A DNA stretch of 64,000 nucleotides from Brasilonema sennae CENA114 (lineage in GTDB: Bacteria > Cyanobacteriota > Cyanobacteriia > Cyanobacteriales > Nostocaceae): contig NZ_CP030118.1 of the NCBI RefSeq assembly GCF_006968745.1, forward strand, positions 1,748,654 through 1,812,653. The letters are read 5' to 3'. The position numbers and the translations under genes were made by a program. The notes beneath the pieces are model-generated. The model was not told where the DNA came from and ran no database searches. It worked only from the letters and a program-made list of their open reading frames with translations. Shown in pieces: positions 53,928 through 64,000 of this stretch. Positions within the stretch are counted from its first letter, which is position 1; each line of letters starts with the position of its first letter.

Positions 53928-54884
53928 CTAACTAGCTAGATATTCATTTATATCGGCTTTGATTTTACGCAGTTTAGTTAAGGCCTCCCGCTCAATTTGC
54001 CGCACTCGTTCACGGCTAATACTGAGGAGTTGACCGATACTCGCCAGAGTGTGTGCTTGCCCATCATTTAAACCAAAGCGCAGAGATATGACTTCCCTTT
54101 GTTGTGGAGTCAGTTCCCCCATGAGACGCTCTAAATCAAATGACAGGGAAGATTGGGCAACAAATTCCTCTGGAGAAACTCCTGGATCCTCCAACATTTC
54201 CCCTAGTTCTGTATCGTAGTTATCTCCCAACCGCAAATCCAAAGACAGCGGTACACGCGCCTTTTCCATATATTCTCGGACTTGTCTGGGAGTCAATTCT
54301 AATTCTTGAGCTAACTCAGAAGCTGTGGGTGCTCGTCCTAGGTTCTGGGAAAGTTGTCGTTGTGCTTTCTTGATTTTATTTAATTTTTCTGTTATGTGGA
54401 TGGGCAAGCGGATAGTGCGACCTTTTTCGGCGATCGCCCGAGTAATAGCTTGACGAATCCACCAATAAGCATAGGTTGAAAACCTATATCCTTTGGTCGG
54501 GTCAAACTTTTCTACACCCCGCTGCATCCCTATGCTACCTTCTTGAATCAAGTCGAGTAAATCTACGTTACGCTTGATGTACTTTTTAGCAACAGACACA
54601 ACCAGTCGCAAATTAGCTTCTACCATCTTGCGCTTGGCAATTTCACCCTCTGCAATTGCTTCATTCAACTCTTTTAGTTCTAACTCTGTCGCTTTTGCCC
54701 ACTCTTCTAGAGTCGGTTGACGACTCAACTGAATGGCAAGAGACTCCCTTACTTCCTGCAGAATGCTTGCACGTTGCACCTGTTTGCCATAATGTATTTC
54801 CTCTTCATGGGATAAAAGTGGCACACGGCCAATCTCACGCAGGTAAGTCCGCACGAGGTCTGTGGCTGTCTGAGCGGTCTTCAT
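53928..54884 (-). CDS. Group 2 sigma-70 factor (SigB/SigD type)
   Basis: A 318-residue RNA polymerase sigma factor. It has region 1.2 ([20 protein letters not shown]), region 2 ([40 protein letters not shown]), region 3 ([20 protein letters not shown]) and region 4 ([37 protein letters not shown]). It lacks the long N-terminal region 1.1 of the primary SigA, so it is a non-essential group 2 factor used in dark, heat or nutrient stress. Exact subtype cannot be fixed by eye. It is monocistronic, with a long upstream region. Confidence 0.92.
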   Translation of the reverse strand: MKTAQTATDLVRTYLREIGRVPLLSHEEEIHYGKQVQRASILQEVRESLAIQLSRQPTLEEWAKATELELKELNEAIAEGEIAKRKMVEANLRLVVSVAKKYIKRNVDLLDLIQEGSIGMQRGVEKFDPTKGYRFSTYAYWWIRQAITRAIAEKGRTIRLPIHITEKLNKIKKAQRQLSQNLGRAPTASELAQELELTPRQVREYMEKARVPLSLDLRLGDNYDTELGEMLEDPGVSPEEFVAQSSLSFDLERLMGELTPQQREVISLRFGLNDGQAHTLASIGQLLSISRERVRQIEREALTKLRKIKADINEYLAS

Positions 54885-55646
54885 GGCACTACTCTTCGGT
54901 ATCGACGGGTTTGACAGAACGGTAAGCGGGCTGATAGATGCCTTTTTTGGATGTCCACCCAGTTAGACTGGGAACCCATGCTGTATTTCACGACTTTCGC
55001 GCTCCATAAACAAGGGCGGCTAATGGTCTGGAAATTTTATTCCTAATTGCTAGAACTTACAGGTTTTTTCCCCTTTTCTCAAGTATCTACGGTTAGATAG
55101 AAGGTAACCAGTGGAACATTATTCTTATTTATTTTTATTAAAAATTGTAACATTTATGAGGAATATTTGACTAGCTCTCAGGCACTCATTTTATAACGGC
55201 TGAATGTGATTTTAGCTGAATTTACTTTTGGACATTTTTAAGAAAGCTATTTCATAATTTTATATTAAAAAAGACATTTTTCTAAGAATTATTAACAAAA
55301 ATCAACAATAACTATAATCATTTTGTGCTGTACAGCCTCGTTTATTTAACGTTGACGTTTTTGCAGTAACGACTATATGAGGCTCTTATGAAAATTTAAG
55401 TATTAAAAACAACATTTAAGTCCATCTTCCTTCTGGAGAATAATACGTCACAGATCTACTTGTTAAAGTCTGCAAGCCGTCGATAACATTGGGCGACGTT
55501 GAACCTGTTGTGAAGCACTTCAATCAAACTACTTATAAAGTTTAAAAAAATATTACTTTGTTTGATCCGAGGATTGCGAATCAACAGGTTCCTTCATTGT
55601 CTCCCACACCCAGGGGACTGGTGTTAGCCGTCAACGCCCTTCGGGC
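54885..55646. promoter_or_regulatory. 762-bp region upstream of the sigma factor
   Basis: No gene. A small hairpin CCCAG-TTAGA-CTGGG lies at 54957-54972, ~75 bases before the sigma gene, in what may be its leader. 55090-55400 is very AT-rich. Near 55600-55646 small dyads (CACCCAGGGGACTGGTG, CGCCCTTCGGGC) may terminate sbpA. Confidence 0.4.
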
Positions 55647-56855
55647 CTAATTGTTGACACTGCGTAGAATCTTGGCAAAAATGGCGTTGTCACTAAAAAA
55701 CTTTTTCTGAATCACAGCCCAACCGCCATAATCATTAGTTGTTGCCAAAGTTTTGATCTGAGGGTATTTATCAACGAACTCTTTTGCTTGCGCTACACCC
55801 GGATCAATTGGTCGGTAACCAGTTTGGGCAAATATTTGTTGAGCTTCAGGGGTGTACAAATATTGAATAAACGCTTTTGCCACTTCACGGGTGCTGTGCT
55901 TGTCCACATTTTTATCGACAATCGCAATTGGGTTATCAATCGAGAAATTGACATCGGGAACAACGTATAAAGGTTTGTCGCCATTTAAGGCTTTTAGCTG
56001 AATTTCATTTTCGTAACTGATCAAAGCATCCCCTTTGCCCCCCTTGAAAAAAGCATCAGTTGCCTCACGAGCACTTTCAGGCAAGATCGGAACATTTTTA
56101 TAGACATTAGTGACAAACTCTATTGCCTTAGACTCATCGCCAGAGGCTTTGGTTGCTGCATTCCATAATGCGAGGAAGTTCCAGCGTGCGCTACCAGAAG
56201 TTATCGGGTTCGGGGTAATCACACTGACTCCATTTTTTGCTAAGTCTGCCCATGTTTTGATCCCTTTGGGATTGCCTTTACGGGTCACAATTGCTGCTAC
56301 AGACTTACTGACAATACTGTTGTTAGAAAATTCTTTCTCCCAACCTGGTTGAATCAATCCTGCTGTTTCAATCTTTTGAATATCTGGAGCAAGGGATAAA
56401 TGTACCACATCAGCTTCTATCCCTCCTTGAATCACCGCAAGAGCTTGAGGGCTAGAAGCGCCATAACTCTGTTTAAAGGTGATATTTTGGTTATGCTCTT
56501 TTTTCCACTTTTCTACAAATTTAGGAATAATCTTATCATGGGCAGCTTTCGTGACAGAAAAAGAAACGAGGTTAAGTTCAATATTTTTCTGTTGAGCAAC
56601 CAGGCTGGGATGATTTCCAGAATCAGTCGCTTTTAAAGTATTGCTACTACTTGCGGCATAAGCAGCGATCGCTAAGCTCAAGCTGATCCCTACCAAAAAA
56701 AGGCACACAAAGCCTTGCAGAGAATGCCCGTTAGACCAACTTTTGATTGATCTACTGCTCCACTGTTTAATTCCTTGCCAGACTTGAACAACGTAAGTCT
56801 GAATTTTCTCAATCGAGTACGCCTCTGATTTTTTTGTATATTGCCACTTGCTCAT
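55647..56855 (-). CDS. sbpA: Sulfate ABC transporter substrate-binding protein (SbpA)
   Basis: A 402-residue periplasmic sulfate/thiosulfate binding protein. After a single hydrophobic segment (GFVCLFLVGISLSLAIAAYA, residues ~49-68) comes the binding domain with LVSFSVTKAAHDKIIPKFVE, FKQSYGASSPQALAVIQGGI, NPITSGSARWNFLALWNAA and GGKGDALISYENE. About 48 charged residues precede the hydrophobic segment, longer than a normal signal peptide; an internal start is possible, but no better ATG is obvious. The permease and ATPase genes (cysT, cysW, cysA) are not beside it, so it is an orphan here. Confidence 0.9.
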   Translation of the reverse strand: MSKWQYTKKSEAYSIEKIQTYVVQVWQGIKQWSSRSIKSWSNGHSLQGFVCLFLVGISLSLAIAAYAASSSNTLKATDSGNHPSLVAQQKNIELNLVSFSVTKAAHDKIIPKFVEKWKKEHNQNITFKQSYGASSPQALAVIQGGIEADVVHLSLAPDIQKIETAGLIQPGWEKEFSNNSIVSKSVAAIVTRKGNPKGIKTWADLAKNGVSVITPNPITSGSARWNFLALWNAATKASGDESKAIEFVTNVYKNVPILPESAREATDAFFKGGKGDALISYENEIQLKALNGDKPLYVVPDVNFSIDNPIAIVDKNVDKHSTREVAKAFIQYLYTPEAQQIFAQTGYRPIDPGVAQAKEFVDKYPQIKTLATTNDYGGWAVIQKKFFSDNAIFAKILRSVNN

Positions 56856-57102
56856 TAAAATTCTCCAATTTAATTACGGCATCTTTTTAGATAAACCGTA
56901 TTTTAGCGGAATTATAGGTGAATTAAGCAGTGGTTTGACCAGGCATTCATCTTTCTTTAAGTGAACTACTCCGCCCTATTTTCAAGCGAGGGGGGGGAGT
57001 TGATGAGATGGGGTCAAATAAACGTCTTTATAAAGGTTTGAACATTCAGTTGACACCAATGCTCTGGTCGAGCACTGCTTTTCGCCTCACTCCCCAAGGA
57101 TG

Positions 57103-60100
57103 CTACGGTTTCGCCGTTGTGTATTCTTGGATGACTTTTACATCTAAAGTTGTATTTTGTAAAGAACGGATAGCAGCGACAATTGCTTTTGCTCCAGCAA
57201 TTGTGGTAGTAATGGGAATTTTGTAAGCCAAGGCTGTGCGACGAATGAGTCTACCATCACTTTGGGCTTCTTCCCCAGAGGGCGTGTTGATAATCAATTG
57301 AACTCTATGGTTCTTAATTGCATCTAACACGTGAGGACGACCTTCATGCAGTTTTAGCACCAACTCTACATCTAAACCATGCTCCTGGAGAACACGACGT
57401 GTACCATCTGTGGCCATCACAGCAAAGCCCAAACTGATAAATTCTTTAACAAGTGGAACTGCAGCCGCTTTATCGCGATCGTTCATGGAGAAGAATACTG
57501 TACCACTTAAGGGAAAACGCTCTCCAGCGCCCAATGCTGCTTTGGCAAAGGCGCGTCCAAAATCGTTGTCAATACCCATCACCTCACCAGTAGAGCGCAT
57601 CTCTGGTCCTAAAATGATATCAGTACCAGGAAATTTATTAAATGGTAAAACGGCTTCTTTAACGGCAATGTGGTCTGGAATAACTTCTTGGGTAAAGTTT
57701 AGCTCCTCTAATGTTTTACCCGACATAATTAAGGATGCGAGTTTTGCCAGTGGCACACCAGTTGCTTTAGACACAAATGGTACCGTGCGAGAAGCACGAG
57801 GGTTGGCTTCTAGAATATAAACCTGGGGTGAATAACCTTGCGTACCAACAACAGCAAACTGAATATTCATCAACCCGACAACATTGAGTGCCCTTGCCAA
57901 CTGCACAGTCCAACTACGGATTTTTTCTAAAACGATCGCTGGTAAAGAAATCGAAGGTATCGTGCAGGCAGAATCCCCAGAATGAATTCCTGCTTGTTCG
58001 ATGTGTTCCATGATACCACCAATCACGACGCGTCCGGTGTGATCGGCGATCGCATCCACATCCACTTCAATCGCATTTTCCAAAAACTTATCAATCAGAA
58101 TTGGATGTTCTGGTTCCACCTGCACGGCATAAGTCATGTAACGTTCTAGTTCAGGATCGGAGTAGACAATTTCCATTGCCCTTCCCCCCAACACATAACT
58201 AGGACGCACCACCACTGGATAACCAATGCGTTGGGCAACAACCAAAGCATCTTCGTAGGTACGAGCAATACCATTCGGCGGTTGGGTAATATTCAATTCT
58301 TGAAGAATTTTCTCAAACCGCTCTCGGTCTTCTGCTGCGTCGATGGAGTCGGGAGGAGTCCCCCAAATTCGAGTATGAGTGCTGATCGCTTTTTGGAGAG
58401 GAACGGACAGTTTTAACGGAGTTTGCCCACCAAACTGGACAATGATTCCAACTGGGTTTTCGGCTTCGATGATATTGAGGACGTCTTCTTTTGTCAGCGG
58501 CTCAAAGTAGAGGCGATCGCTCGTATCATAATCAGTCGAAACTGTCTCCGGGTTGGAGTTAACCATAATTGTCTCATATCCCGCGTCTTTTAAAGCAAAA
58601 GCAGCGTGACAACAACAGTAATCGAACTCGATACCTTGCCCAATCCGGTTAGGGCCACCTCCCAAAATCATCACCTTGGGTTTATCCGTGGGCAGAATCT
58701 CCGTTTCTTCTTCGTAAGTCGAATAGTGATAAGGAGTAAATGCCTCAAATTCCGCAGCACAGGTATCTACCGTTTTGTAAACTGGAATCACACCCAGTTG
58801 TTTGCGATATTGCCGGACTTCATCTTCTGTGGTTTTGGTGGCGTAGGCAATTTGGCGATCGCTATATCCCTTCCGCTTGACTGCATACAGTTGGTCTTTT
58901 GTCAATTGCTGCAATGGTGTCCGCTTCAAAAACTTTTCCACCTCCAGCAGTTCCTGCATCTTATCCAAGAACCACGGGTCAATACCCGTTAACTCGTAGA
59001 CTTCCTCAGTCGTCATTCCTGTAAGTAAGGCATGACGCACAGCAAATATACGCTCAGGGTTTGGTGTCCGCAGTTGGGCGCGAATTTGGTCACCGCTGGG
59101 TAATTTTTCTCTTTTGTCACAACCCCATCCAGCGCGTCCAGTTTCTAGGGAACGCAATGCCTTTTGGAAGGACTCGTTGAAAGTCCGCCCGATCGCCATC
59201 GCTTCTCCTACCGACTTCATTTGTGTTGTCAGCACTTCTTCCGCACCGGGGAACTTTTCAAAAGCGAAGCGGGGAATTTTTGTGACTACATAATCAATCG
59301 TCGGCTCAAAAGATGCTGGAGTTTTTTTGGTGATATCATTTTTAATTTCATCGAGCGTGTAACCAACCGCAAGCTTCGCCGCCATCTTGGCGATGGGGAA
59401 ACCTGTGGCTTTGGAAGCTAAAGCCGAAGAACGAGAGACACGAGGGTTCATTTCAATGACAATCACATCTCCATCGACGGGATTAACGGCAAACTGGATG
59501 TTGGAACCTCCAGTTTCCACGCCAATCTCGCGGATAATTTTAATTGCCATATCCCGCAGTCGTTGGTACTCTTTATCGGTAAGGGTTTGAGCAGGGGCGA
59601 CGGTGATAGAGTCTCCGGTGTGGATACCCATCGGGTCAAGGTTTTCGATGGAACAGATAATCACAACGTTATCTGCTAAGTCGCGCATTACCTCTAGTTC
59701 AAATTCTTTCCAGCCGAGGAGAGATTGGTCGATGAGAATTTGTGAGACGGGACTGGCGTCTATACCTGCTTGCGCCATTTCTGCAAATTCTTCTTCGTTG
59801 TAAGCAATACCGCCTCCGGTACCACCCATTGTGAAAGCCGGACGGATGATCAGGGGATAACTGCCAATTTGTTTGGCGATCGCCTTGGATTCTTCCAGAG
59901 ATGAAGCTGTCCCACTAGGACACATCTTCACTCCGATCTTTGTCATTGCTTCGTTAAAAAGTTTCCTGTCTTCGGCTTTCTCGATTGCTGGTAGTTTAGC
60001 GCCAATTAACTCAACACTGTATTTCTCCAGGACTCCACTTTTGGCCAAACTTACGGCAATATTCAAGGCAGTTTGCCCGCCCATCGTTGGTAGTAAGGCG

Positions 60101-60351
60101 TCTGGACGTTCTTTTGCGATGACTTTTTCAACCAATTCCGGTGTCAGCGGTTCGATGTAGGTACGATTAGCTGTTTCCGGGTCAGTCATAATTGTGGCAG
60201 GATTCGAGTTGACCAGCACCACTTCATAACCTTCTTCTCGCAGGGCCTTACAAGCTTGGGTGCCAGAATAGTCAAACTCGCAGGCTTGTCCAATCACGAT
60301 TGGACCAGATCCGAGTAGCAGAATCTTTCTGATATCGTCACGACGGGGCAT
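57103..60351 (-). CDS. carB: Carbamoyl phosphate synthase large subunit
   Basis: A 1082-residue enzyme that makes carbamoyl phosphate from bicarbonate, ammonia (from CarA) and two ATP, feeding arginine and pyrimidine synthesis. It has two homologous halves: the first with [20 protein letters not shown] and the ATP-grasp [16 protein letters not shown]; the second with [20 protein letters not shown] and [15 protein letters not shown]. The C-terminal MGS-like allosteric domain ends [20 protein letters not shown], the region that binds UMP/ornithine. All parts are intact. CarA is not adjacent, as is usual in cyanobacteria. Confidence 0.97.
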   Translation of the reverse strand: MPRRDDIRKILLLGSGPIVIGQACEFDYSGTQACKALREEGYEVVLVNSNPATIMTDPETANRTYIEPLTPELVEKVIAKERPDALLPTMGGQTALNIAVSLAKSGVLEKYSVELIGAKLPAIEKAEDRKLFNEAMTKIGVKMCPSGTASSLEESKAIAKQIGSYPLIIRPAFTMGGTGGGIAYNEEEFAEMAQAGIDASPVSQILIDQSLLGWKEFELEVMRDLADNVVIICSIENLDPMGIHTGDSITVAPAQTLTDKEYQRLRDMAIKIIREIGVETGGSNIQFAVNPVDGDVIVIEMNPRVSRSSALASKATGFPIAKMAAKLAVGYTLDEIKNDITKKTPASFEPTIDYVVTKIPRFAFEKFPGAEEVLTTQMKSVGEAMAIGRTFNESFQKALRSLETGRAGWGCDKREKLPSGDQIRAQLRTPNPERIFAVRHALLTGMTTEEVYELTGIDPWFLDKMQELLEVEKFLKRTPLQQLTKDQLYAVKRKGYSDRQIAYATKTTEDEVRQYRKQLGVIPVYKTVDTCAAEFEAFTPYHYSTYEEETEILPTDKPKVMILGGGPNRIGQGIEFDYCCCHAAFALKDAGYETIMVNSNPETVSTDYDTSDRLYFEPLTKEDVLNIIEAENPVGIIVQFGGQTPLKLSVPLQKAISTHTRIWGTPPDSIDAAEDRERFEKILQELNITQPPNGIARTYEDALVVAQRIGYPVVVRPSYVLGGRAMEIVYSDPELERYMTYAVQVEPEHPILIDKFLENAIEVDVDAIADHTGRVVIGGIMEHIEQAGIHSGDSACTIPSISLPAIVLEKIRSWTVQLARALNVVGLMNIQFAVVGTQGYSPQVYILEANPRASRTVPFVSKATGVPLAKLASLIMSGKTLEELNFTQEVIPDHIAVKEAVLPFNKFPGTDIILGPEMRSTGEVMGIDNDFGRAFAKAALGAGERFPLSGTVFFSMNDRDKAAAVPLVKEFISLGFAVMATDGTRRVLQEHGLDVELVLKLHEGRPHVLDAIKNHRVQLIINTPSGEEAQSDGRLIRRTALAYKIPITTTIAGAKAIVAAIRSLQNTTLDVKVIQEYTTAKP

Positions 60352-60883
60352 AGTTCTTGGTTTGGAGTAAAAAAATATAAATCCTGATTATTTTAAGGGT
60401 CTTCACCCATGACTTACTTTGTTTATTATCAACTTTTGTTAGTTCTTTTATAGACCGGGAGGTAAAGGGCAGGTTATAGGTTACAGGTTTTTCTTTAGGT
60501 CCTATCCGTGTCTGGTGTTTTTTATTCCCCTTTCTTTAGAAGTTTTATTTTATTCATCATCAGGGATCTCAATATTGTTTGCAACTATTTTTCATTTAGG
60601 ATAAATATATTTCTCAACAATCCAATAATCAATTTTGACCAACATTTGAACGAGAAATTTAGTTTTTTCTTCAGGCTTTAAAAAAAAAGAATGACTAACT
60701 ATTTTTTCTAACAACCCTAAAGGTTAAAGATTATATTTTTTTGTTGACTTACATGAAAAATGGCAGAGAGATAAACAATCCTTCTCTCTGCCATTTCTTA
60801 TAGTTGTTTAAGAACCAGTGCTTACAGCTTTTTTCTAGTCTAGTTAAACCACTCTCTATTTCTGAGAGTGTGAGTCGAGTCTG
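60352..60883. promoter_or_regulatory. 532-bp region with carB upstream sequence and dps terminator
   Basis: No gene. The left half is the carB promoter and leader region. It is AT-rich, with poly-A/T tracts near 60600-60740, and ends at the dps terminator. Confidence 0.5.
60758..60796 (-). terminator. Rho-independent terminator of dps
   Basis: AAATGGCAGAGAG (60758-60770) pairs perfectly over 13 bp with 60784-60796. On the minus strand the stem ends in TTTTTCA. It lies 88 bases beyond the dps stop. Confidence 0.85.
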
Positions 60884-61438
60884 TTAGTTTGAAGCAGGTT
60901 GAACAAATCCCAAAGTTAAACTATCCTTGGCAAGGAAGTGACCCAAGTGGTAAGCTCTTTCTTCTGTTTTTAACAGGATTTTTTCGTATAAATAACGGGT
61001 AGCACGGTCGCCCAAACTCTCTGCCTGTGCGGCTTGGCGGCGAATCACGCCAAGAATTGCTTGCTCTGCCTTCAGGTCATTTTCTACCATCTGACGGGAA
61101 GAATATACGCCATCAGGTTCTTGCTCAAAGCAACATAATTCTGCCAATTTGCGTAAGTTAGCAACAGGTACTCCACCTAGTCCATCCAAGCGTTCTCCAA
61201 TGTCATGAACATGTTCTTGGACTTGATCATAACCTTCGTTAAAAAACTCATGCAGAGAGTAGAACTCTGCACCTTCAACGACAAAATGATGCTTTTGGTA
61301 CTGTAAGTAAAGTGCCTGGAAACTAGCTAATACAACATTAAATCCTTCACAGACTGGCTCGGTTACACTTTTGTCCAAAAGGATAGGGTTGTCATATACT
61401 TGACCAAAATTTCGTAACAAAGTTTGCGTTTCAGACAT
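60884..61438 (-). CDS. dps: Dps-family ferritin-like DNA-binding protein
   Basis: A 184-residue miniferritin that oxidises iron with peroxide and stores it in a 12-mer, protecting DNA. The ferroxidase helix pair is seen in [20 protein letters not shown] and [20 protein letters not shown], followed by LDGLGG. Compared with classic E. coli Dps the helix-A ligand region reads KHHFVVEG rather than KTHWNVKG, as in several cyanobacterial Dps proteins. N-terminal tail is short and little charged. Length fits the family. It is monocistronic with its own terminator. Confidence 0.93.
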   Translation of the reverse strand: MSETQTLLRNFGQVYDNPILLDKSVTEPVCEGFNVVLASFQALYLQYQKHHFVVEGAEFYSLHEFFNEGYDQVQEHVHDIGERLDGLGGVPVANLRKLAELCCFEQEPDGVYSSRQMVENDLKAEQAILGVIRRQAAQAESLGDRATRYLYEKILLKTEERAYHLGHFLAKDSLTLGFVQPASN

Positions 61439-61851
61439 TGTGCTTCTCCTAGCTTCTGGTAGATATAGTTGCTAACTTCTTAATCTCTACATCTTAGCAT
61501 CGAAAAAATGATAAAAAGCTCGATCTATATCACGATTTTTTGACCTTTTTGTGAAAAAAAAGCGACAACTTTCATTCCTTTTGAGAGATTTTCACACAAA
61601 TCTTGCAAAAAGTTATAAATAGTATTGACACTCTTTAGTAAATATGCATTTATAATTTTTGAACATAATATAGTTTAAAAATCTTTATTACTCTAATTTT
61701 TTTTCCAAAATTACTGAGAAAACTTTGCACTTAAGTTATTCTTATGTAAGAGGCTAAACACACATCACCATAAAACGGGTTCGGAATGGGGTTAAAAGAC
61801 AATTAATTTCCCTCTTTTGGCATACATTTGATTTCCGAACCCTAATTAATG
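61439..61851. promoter_or_regulatory. 413-bp region upstream of dps
   Basis: No gene seen. Very AT-rich, with runs of A and T (61545-61720). It should hold the dps promoter on the left and the promoter of the 110-residue protein on the right. Confidence 0.4.
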
Positions 61852-61856
61852 ATGAG

Positions 61857-62189
61857 TTGTGCTCAGTTCCGATTGAAAAAAATCATGGGAGTCAAGGGGC
61901 ACACTTACTGCAAAGCTATTGCACTTTTAGGGGGATTGTTTTGAAACCGTCAATTGTAGAACCGCAAGTAAAATACACTGTTGAGTTAAACTGGGCAGAT
62001 AGGTGGCAAATATATCGACGCTTGCAGGAACTAGACATTCCTTGTTGGTGTCAAACGAACCAGCCGTTAACAGTTGAAATTAGCAATCCTACAGCAGCCA
62101 TACAACTTTGGAGTGTTGTGCAGCAATTTACAATTTGCCGCGAAGACTCAATTAGGAATCTCAAGAAATGTTGGCAATATCGCAGTTAA
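61857..62189 (+). CDS. Small Asr1131-like hypothetical protein, start uncertain
   Basis: The frame open from TTG 61857 gives 110 residues, but the conserved part appears to start at about KPSIVEPQVKYTVELNWADR (TTG 61941), a ~82-residue protein. The body VELNWADRWQIYRRLQELDI and CWCQTNQPLTVEISNPTAAI looks folded and soluble, with two Cys. Another ORF (ATG 61852, 31 codons) overlaps it in a different frame. It lies 43 bases before the ferredoxin-domain gene and may be co-transcribed. Function unknown; the family comparison is from memory and weak. Confidence 0.6.
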   Translation: MCSVPIEKNHGSQGAHLLQSYCTFRGIVLKPSIVEPQVKYTVELNWADRWQIYRRLQELDIPCWCQTNQPLTVEISNPTAAIQLWSVVQQFTICREDSIRNLKKCWQYRS

Positions 62190-62232
62190 TGCTTAGTGTT
62201 GCCACAACACAAGTTAATAATTGGTCAAAAAA

Positions 62233-62907
62233 ATGAGTAAATCCTACAAAACCGACGTTTCAGAATTCTGCCTTGAGGGAAAGTTTCTCGATTTCGTCAT
62301 CAAAGATGGTTATAAGCTCAAAGGCTTACGACTGGAAACTACTGAGGGGGAATGCTACATCAAACTGGCTAAACATTTACGCGCTGCTTTTGACTTACGG
62401 TTACCACCAGGTACACGGTTGCAAGTTACCGGCGAGAAAAAGTTTGACTCGAAAACCGGAGAAGTAAAATTAAAAGCACAGCAAGTGATGGCGGCTCGTA
62501 CTCTTGATAAAGATGGGGAGATTGGGAGATTGGCAGATGCTGACAAAGGAGTCACCGCATCACCCAATCAGCCCATCACCCCAGCCATTAATAACGCCAA
62601 GCCCAAAAAAGCTACTATATTGATCTGTCAAAAGTCTGATTGCATCAAACGCGGTGGCAAAGAGGTTTGTCAAGCTTTGGAAGCGGCTTTGAGTGCTCGT
62701 GGTTTGGAATCAGAAGTCACAATAAAAGGAACTGGCTGCATGAAAGACTGCAAAGCAGGACCAAACTTAGTCATGCCAGATAAAACTCGCTACAGCCGGA
62801 TAAAAGCTGCACAAGTCCCTGCACTTATGGATAAATATTTTGCTGCTAACAGCACCAATGGCAGGCGGGATAACGGAAGTGAAGTTACTACGTCTATAGA
62901 AGACTGA
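62233..62907 (+). CDS. Thioredoxin-like [2Fe-2S] ferredoxin domain protein
   Basis: A ~224-residue protein. The N-terminal ~95 residues (EFCLEGKFLDFVIKDGYKLK, LRLPPGTRLQVTGEKKFD) resemble an OB-fold-like part found fused to this ferredoxin in cyanobacteria. The C-terminal ~90 residues form a thioredoxin-like [2Fe-2S] ferredoxin with ILICQKSDC at the start and GTGCMKDCKAGPNLVM near the end, giving four candidate cluster Cys. ATG 62233 (MSKSYKTD) is chosen over TTG 62221. Electron-transfer role is inferred; the partner is unknown. Confidence 0.82.
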   Translation: MSKSYKTDVSEFCLEGKFLDFVIKDGYKLKGLRLETTEGECYIKLAKHLRAAFDLRLPPGTRLQVTGEKKFDSKTGEVKLKAQQVMAARTLDKDGEIGRLADADKGVTASPNQPITPAINNAKPKKATILICQKSDCIKRGGKEVCQALEAALSARGLESEVTIKGTGCMKDCKAGPNLVMPDKTRYSRIKAAQVPALMDKYFAANSTNGRRDNGSEVTTSIED

Positions 62908-63067
62908 GGTGTAATAGCACTTGTGTCACTATTTTTTAATGGGAAGATCTACTAAGAATTTTATTACTGTTTTTGTTCAAATTTTGACTTGTTATTTTTT
63001 GCAGTCAACACTTATCAGTTATCAAACAACTGATGACTGATAAATAATCATTTCAGTTTTTTTGATC

Positions 63068-64000
63068 TCAAGTACTCCGGTTGAGAAAGCGATCCATGCA
63101 GCGTTCCGCTAAAGCAGCGATGGTGAACGAGGGGTTAGTGCAGGCTGTCGAGCCAGGGATGAGCGAGCCATCAACAACAAATAAGTTACGATACCCCTGA
63201 ACCTGCCCATAAGTGTTGCATACAGCACCTATTGTTGCACCGCCAAGGGGGTGAGCTGTAGAACTAAAGTCAAGCGGTTGAGCCAGAGTCGTACTATTAG
63301 CTTGGTTCAGCAGTTGGTAGGTATACTCAAGAGCTTGAGCATTTTTCTGATTATTAGCTGAGTTGCTAGGCCAGAACAAATCAGCTGACTGGGTAGAAGT
63401 ATTGTAAGTGAGATACCCCTCCGGTTTGGCAATTGCCAGACCAACAGAAGTAATGACACCTTCTGGGACAATGGGAAAGGTGAGTTGCTCAGTGACTACC
63501 GGGGCAATTGGATTGTCTAGGTGCTCAATAACTGTCGCTGCTGGACCTCCCTGTGTAGGATTAGTCGGACCATTCGTAATGACAGCGCCCACTCCATCGC
63601 CATTAGTCCCCCAGAACTTCCCTACCTGATTGTTCAAGCGACGCAATGTAGCATTTGCTTGAGCACGCAGCAGAAGTTCAGTGGTTCCAATCGAACCAGC
63701 TGCCAAAAACAAATAACGACAAACAAAAGACTTTTGGGCAATCACAGTCCCTTGTTCATTGATTTGATTGCAGACTATTCGGAAACGCTCTTTATCAGAT
63801 TCCTCTATCGCAGTGACCACATGTAGGGGTCGAATTTCCACTTTTCCAGTCGCCTCAGCCATGCTCAAGTAGTTGCGGTCTAAGCTGTTTTTCGCACCAC
63901 TGTTGATACCGTAGTACACTTGACCTGTGATGGCGGAAGGAACCTTTTGACCTGCGATTTCCTGGCGCACGATGTCCCAATCAACAGCCATGTCAAGCTT
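63068..64000 (-). CDS. GMC oxidoreductase (cholesterol oxidase-like), cut by window edge
   Basis: The C-terminal ~310 residues of an FAD-dependent GMC oxidoreductase. Visible are the FAD-binding strand SFVCRYLFLAAGSIGTTELL, the substrate/FAD region FWGTNGDGVGA, the catalytic His in STAHPLGGATIG, LFVVDGSLIPGSTACTNPSF (Asn beside FAD) and TIAALAERCMDRF. This resembles the cholesterol oxidase branch. The frame stays open through the right edge, so the N-terminal FAD dinucleotide fold lies outside; the Met at 63991 is internal. Substrate cannot be inferred. Confidence 0.87.
   Translation of the reverse strand, partial: KLDMAVDWDIVRQEIAGQKVPSAITGQVYYGINSGAKNSLDRNYLSMAEATGKVEIRPLHVVTAIEESDKERFRIVCNQINEQGTVIAQKSFVCRYLFLAAGSIGTTELLLRAQANATLRRLNNQVGKFWGTNGDGVGAVITNGPTNPTQGGPAATVIEHLDNPIAPVVTEQLTFPIVPEGVITSVGLAIAKPEGYLTYNTSTQSADLFWPSNSANNQKNAQALEYTYQLLNQANSTTLAQPLDFSSTAHPLGGATIGAVCNTYGQVQGYRNLFVVDGSLIPGSTACTNPSFTIAALAERCMDRFLNRST

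Noticed and set aside
1..64000. CRISPR array, prophage, integrase or defence system
   Set aside because: No regularly spaced repeats, Cas, integrase, phage structural, restriction or retron genes were recognised. The only toxin-like item is the partial PIN gene at the left edge.

Overview
This window is the chromosome of a filamentous, probably heterocyst-forming or hormogonium-forming cyanobacterium of the Nostocales type. Direct signs are psaE (photosystem I), ndhO, a SasA clock kinase with a KaiB-like domain, a PAP/fibrillin protein, DUF760 and DUF3134 family proteins, many HIP1 octamers (GCGATCGC), heptameric short repeats (STRRs) and an Hmp/Pix-type chemotaxis locus with HmpF next to it. 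I cannot name the genus from the sequence alone.

Layout: 1-123 is the tail of a PIN-domain (VapC-like) toxin, separated by a perfect palindrome from a prolyl oligopeptidase. From 10.8 kb down to 2.4 kb on the minus strand runs a chemotaxis operon (CheY, CheW, MCP, CheA), whose last gene is translationally coupled to the oligopeptidase. The divergent gene at 11.4 kb is HmpF, so 2.4-12.1 kb is a type IV pilus / hormogonium motility control locus. 12.2-18.8 kb holds tilS, a repeat-rich spacer, a tandem M16 peptidase, tRNA-Arg(TCT), a broken small ORF and an HTH protein with a pentapeptide repeat. 19.2-25.3 kb is a drug or siderophore export block: MarR regulator, EmrA-type adaptor, MFS exporter, a frameshifted NAD(P)H-dependent FMN reductase, an EmrB-type exporter, and the C-terminal scrap of a TonB-dependent receptor. 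25.8-32.8 kb holds a tandem-repeat protein and housekeeping/photosynthetic genes (mdh, ndhO, mutM, psaE, fibrillin, DUF3134, mraY, moaB).

33.1-41.7 kb is the most damaged and rearranged part. It has a fused amino-acid ABC binding protein/permease whose ATPase gene survives only as a few codons, a GNAT gene, ppk1, an exported hydrolase with a PEP-CTERM-like tail between two ~190 bp direct repeats, a TauD-like dioxygenase cut by an in-frame stop, and displaced pieces of the hydrolase and Nudix genes fused together. 41.7-54.9 kb carries signalling and envelope genes (histidine kinases, sasA, a short sigma-like protein, an SLH lipoprotein, mutT, a group 2 sigma factor). 55.6-64 kb has an orphan sulfate-binding protein, carB, dps, a thioredoxin-like ferredoxin protein and a truncated GMC oxidoreductase at the right edge.

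No prophage, CRISPR array, rRNA, intact transposase or convincing new multi-gene defence system was seen. The most unusual observations are the hydrolase/TauD/Nudix rearrangement, the decaying uptake/export genes and the small tandem-repeat protein.
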